Shown here piece by piece: positions 61,479 to 64,000 of a DNA stretch of 64,000 nt. Numbering within the stretch: position 1 is the first letter of the stretch; each line of letters opens with the position of its first letter. Both the position numbers and the translations under genes were made by a program. This stretch comes from Thalassotalea euphylliae (GTDB lineage: Bacteria > Pseudomonadota > Gammaproteobacteria > Enterobacterales > Alteromonadaceae), in the NCBI RefSeq assembly GCF_003390375.1, contig NZ_QUOT01000001.1, positions 1,984,001-2,048,000 on the forward strand. Reading direction: 5' to 3'. The notes under the pieces are model-generated. The model was not told the DNA's origin. It did not search any database and saw nothing but the letters and a program-made list of their open reading frames with translations.

Positions 61479-61772
61479 ATCCTTTCCCCTATCACTTTTC
61501 TGTTTTTTTGCCGCAGACTATCGGCGTTATTATTCTTGTTATAGCTCTTGTTATCGCTAGTAAGCTTATCGCTGCTTGGCTTATCACCATTCAATATCGC
61601 AAATTGATATCGCCAGTAGCATCATCAAATTCGCATAAATTTTTCAACAACGAGCCTAGCTGCCAGAAATTTCAATTACTTTAACAAGATAGCGAATTAC
61701 TGACCACTATTTCACCAGCGTTAAGCCTGCATTAAACCAAGCTGGCTGATCTCTGCGGTAGATGAAGGTAAA

Positions 61773-63620
61773 ATGGTACTTTGCAGTGTTATCAATGAGC
61801 GAGCGTTTCCTTTGTCTGTTAAGCCTAGCTACTTTATTCCCTTTCAATCTTCGCTCGGTACGATATCGCCACCGAAAAAGTTCACTTATCCATTTTGCTA
61901 TCAACCGCATAAGCTCGCGATATTAGCGGCGCAGCAACTACAAAGCGCCCTAAGCGATATTCATCCGCTTGCCAGTGAACAAGCAGGTAAAATGTATGGG
62001 GTATTGGTGGTCAGAAATCACCAAGATCAGCTAGGTTTTCTGGCTGCCTTCTCAGGTAAAGAGCTAGGTAAAGAGTCAGGCAAGGAATTGGGTAAAGAAT
62101 CAGGTACAGAAAGCTCACCATCAATCAACTTTGTGCCACCGGTATTTGATGCCGAACGCCAAGATGAATTCTTTGTGGATAAGCAGCGGGAAGTAAACGA
62201 AATAAATGCTGAAATCGCGGCGCTGTCCACCACCAAAGTCGTTAAGATGTTGCAGCTAACCGCAGATTCCGAACAAGCCGCCGCTGATTGGCAAATTGGT
62301 CAATTACAACAACAACACAGAGACAATCGTCAGCAACGTAAACAACAGCGCTTGCATATAGAAGCGCAACTAACGCAAGCCACATTATCGCCTGCGCAAG
62401 GTAAACAAGAGAGTATTGAGCTTTCGCGCCAAAGTGTTGGTGATAAAAAAGCACTAGCTGCGCTAAAAGCTTATTGGCAGCAACGCATTGAATTCGCCAA
62501 TTCTGCTTTACAAGTAAAGCTCGACAAAATCGCCGCGTTAAAGAAAGCTCGTCGCAAGCTGTCAAACATGCTGCAAAAGCGGTTATTTAAGCAATACAAG
62601 ATGCTCAACAGCAAAGGCGAGTATGCGGATCTCATCAGCTTGTTTGCCGAAACTAAATCGCCAACACCACCGGCGGGCAGCGGGGATTGCGCCGCGCCAA
62701 AATTGCTGCAATATGCCTTTGAACATCAGCTAACGCCCGTGTGTCTGGCTGAGTTTTGGTGGGGTCAACAACCTAGTTCAGAAATTCGTAAACACGGCCA
62801 CTACTATCCCGCTTGCCAAGGTAAATGCCAACCTATTTTAACCTTTATGCTGCAAGGGCTAGCGCTAGATGATAATCCGCTACTGATCAACCCCGGTGCA
62901 GAAAAGCCGCTACCTATTGTCTATCAAGATGAACATTTGGTGGTGGTCAACAAACCTGCGGGCTTGCTATCGGTGCCCGGTGTAACTATTGCCGATTCAG
63001 TGGCAACACGTATTCAAGCACAGTTTCCCAATGCTACTGGTGGTTTAGTCTTACATCGCTTGGACATGGCAACTTCTGGCTTACTGGTATTAGCGCTGAA
63101 CGAACGAGCTCACAAGCATCTGCAAAAACAGTTTATTAATAAGGTAGTGCAAAAACAGTACGTCGCATTGCTTGAAGGGAAACTAACAAACAAGGAAGTA
63201 GTTAATGGTAATTTAGCTAACAGTGAACTAAGCAAGCAACCGAGCAAGCAGCTAAGTAACCAACCAACCAAACAAGCAAGCGGCGAAATTCACTTACCGC
63301 TGATTTTGGATATTGACGACAGACCACGCCAGAAAGTCTGTTTTACTGATGGCAATCGAGCTGAAACGCTTTGGCAAGTGCTGGGTTTTGAAGAACATGG
63401 CACTAATACCCGCACGCGAGTAAAACTCACCCCTGTCACTGGCCGCACGCACCAACTACGGGTGCACTGCGCACACCCAGACGGATTAAATATCCCCATT
63501 GTTGGCGATAAGCTTTACGGCACTGGCGACAAGCGTTTACACCTGCACGCCCAACACCTTAGCTTTTTACACCCGATCTCGCAGCAGCGACTGCACTTTG
63601 AGGTAGCGCCTGAGTTCTAA
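61773..63620 (+). CDS. RluA-family pseudouridine synthase with long coiled N-terminal extension
   Basis: A 615-residue protein, about twice the usual RluA size. The C-terminal catalytic domain (about residues 375-610) has the motif GGLVLHRLDMATSGLLVLAL with the catalytic Asp in HRLD, the flanking PIVYQDEHLVVVNKPAGLLSVPG and VTGRTHQLRVHCAHPDG. It isomerises uridine in rRNA or tRNA. The N-terminal ~330 residues are mostly coiled-coil (Gln/Lys-rich) after a region YPFCYQPHKLAILAAQQLQ, with two internal short repeats (GKELGKES; KQPSKQLS). Four Cys occur around residues 340-360 (GDC, CLAE, PACQGKC). AAGG 4 bases before the ATG marks the start. Such extended versions occur in Shewanella and Vibrio relatives. 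Confidence 0.92.
   Translation: MVLCSVINERAFPLSVKPSYFIPFQSSLGTISPPKKFTYPFCYQPHKLAILAAQQLQSALSDIHPLASEQAGKMYGVLVVRNHQDQLGFLAAFSGKELGKESGKELGKESGTESSPSINFVPPVFDAERQDEFFVDKQREVNEINAEIAALSTTKVVKMLQLTADSEQAAADWQIGQLQQQHRDNRQQRKQQRLHIEAQLTQATLSPAQGKQESIELSRQSVGDKKALAALKAYWQQRIEFANSALQVKLDKIAALKKARRKLSNMLQKRLFKQYKMLNSKGEYADLISLFAETKSPTPPAGSGDCAAPKLLQYAFEHQLTPVCLAEFWWGQQPSSEIRKHGHYYPACQGKCQPILTFMLQGLALDDNPLLINPGAEKPLPIVYQDEHLVVVNKPAGLLSVPGVTIADSVATRIQAQFPNATGGLVLHRLDMATSGLLVLALNERAHKHLQKQFINKVVQKQYVALLEGKLTNKEVVNGNLANSELSKQPSKQLSNQPTKQASGEIHLPLILDIDDRPRQKVCFTDGNRAETLWQVLGFEEHGTNTRTRVKLTPVTGRTHQLRVHCAHPDGLNIPIVGDKLYGTGDKRLHLHAQHLSFLHPISQQRLHFEVAPEF
62055..62102 (+). repeat. 24-base tandem repeat inside the pseudouridine synthase gene
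   Basis: Two copies of a 24-base unit encode GKELGKES twice in the linker near residues 95-110; each unit is itself a doubled 12-mer. Low-complexity insertion in a non-catalytic region. Confidence 0.75.
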
Positions 63621-63720
63621 TATCAAATTGAATGATTGGTATAAGGTACGCTGATCTTTTAGTAAGGCAAATTGGTATTAACAACTAATATTTTAGTTAT
63701 ACCACATTAAACTTATTAGC

Positions 63721-64000
63721 ATGAGCACTGTCGATATCACCGAGATCTACCCGATTTTGCAAGACAAACATATGTACGCACAATCGGGTTTATCGCTAGT
63801 GACCATTTATGATGACAACTGGTTTGTCCGTAACGACTACGATATTTTATCGCGCGGCCAACGGGACTACCTGCAAACCTTTTTCCACCAACAAGGCTTT
63901 ATACAAAAAACGGGAAAAATTATGGTCAATGGTGAAATTGAAGTTCACTTCCCCGATCCAAAACGAGTGTTAGCATTGTCTAGTTACTTTCCTGAAATGC
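63721..64000 (+). CDS. unknown protein, 3' end cut off
   Basis: An open frame of 93 codons from the ATG at 63721 to the window edge without a stop. The protein starts MSTVDITEIYPILQDKHMYA, continues with YDDNWFVRNDYDILSRGQRDYLQTFFHQQGFIQ, then a segment like KIMVNGEIEVHFPDPKRVL. It is polar, without a signal peptide or membrane helix in the visible part. I do not recognise the family. Spacing from the synthase stop is 100 bases, with pieces of the ATACCAATTGAA-type repeat between. Confidence 0.55.
   Translation, partial: MSTVDITEIYPILQDKHMYAQSGLSLVTIYDDNWFVRNDYDILSRGQRDYLQTFFHQQGFIQKTGKIMVNGEIEVHFPDPKRVLALSSYFPEM

Noticed and set aside
1..64000. tRNA or rRNA genes, prophage, toxin-antitoxin, restriction or defence genes
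   Set aside because: I looked for these and saw none that could be supported; small proteins in the psp region do not look like toxins.

Overview
The window reads as chromosomal DNA of a marine gammaproteobacterium of the order Alteromonadales. Gene content (tandem bacterioferritins with bfd, TIGR04219 and DUF2333 proteins, PEP-CTERM tail, Colwellia/Thalassotalea-like protein sequences) and the moderate, slightly AT-rich base composition suggest Colwelliaceae, perhaps Thalassotalea. That placement is inferred from protein style only. No rRNA, tRNA, CRISPR array, prophage or transposase gene was seen.

Layout. 1-9.1 kb is housekeeping: a cut-off RraB-family gene, a lipoprotein/membrane protein pair, tyrS, an M23 murein peptidase with anmK, a small unknown gene, an iron-storage block (bfd, two bacterioferritins, Fur-box-like sites), ssb with a repeat-built Gln/Gly linker, and a thioesterase. 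9.2-30.3 kb is rich in catabolic genes: a two-subunit molybdenum hydroxylase, iron-type alcohol dehydrogenase, SDR, HCCA-isomerase-like protein, lipase-like hydrolase, FadL-type porin, LysR regulator, old yellow enzyme, two tautomerase-family proteins, BASS transporter, ChoD-like GMC oxidoreductase, coniferyl-aldehyde-type dehydrogenase, DUF1330 protein and acyl-CoA synthetase. Together they look like uptake and oxidation of a hydrophobic alcohol, aldehyde or ketone (steroid-, terpenoid- or aromatic-like); the substrate is unknown. Two divergent promoter regions in this stretch share the motif GAGTWATTACTC.

30.8-34.9 kb holds a solitary periplasmic binding protein, an envelope operon (PCu(A)C copper chaperone, DUF2333, TIGR04219) and an enoyl-CoA hydratase. 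35.0-39.4 kb is a phage-shock (Psp) region with two strong sigma-54 promoter matches. One drives an exported acidic protein, pspA, a 39-residue membrane protein and pspC. The other drives a second exported protein plus a 54-residue membrane protein. A 3-mercaptopyruvate sulfurtransferase lies between them, and its C-terminus runs into a MITE-like repeat. No pspF is in view.

39.5-44 kb holds dusA, a LysR/NTF2-like divergent pair and a Tat-exported PhoD phosphatase. 44.2-52.2 kb is one giant gene for a roughly 2650-residue RTX-type repeat protein with a Sec signal peptide and a PEP-CTERM-like tail. 52.6-61.5 kb is redox and regulatory: an old yellow enzyme with a TetR regulator and two matching palindromic operators, LysR/FMN-reductase, AraC, a DMT transporter, a membrane-anchored AraC regulator divergent from a DUF2306 protein, and an SDR. 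The window ends with a long RluA-family pseudouridine synthase and the start of an unknown gene.
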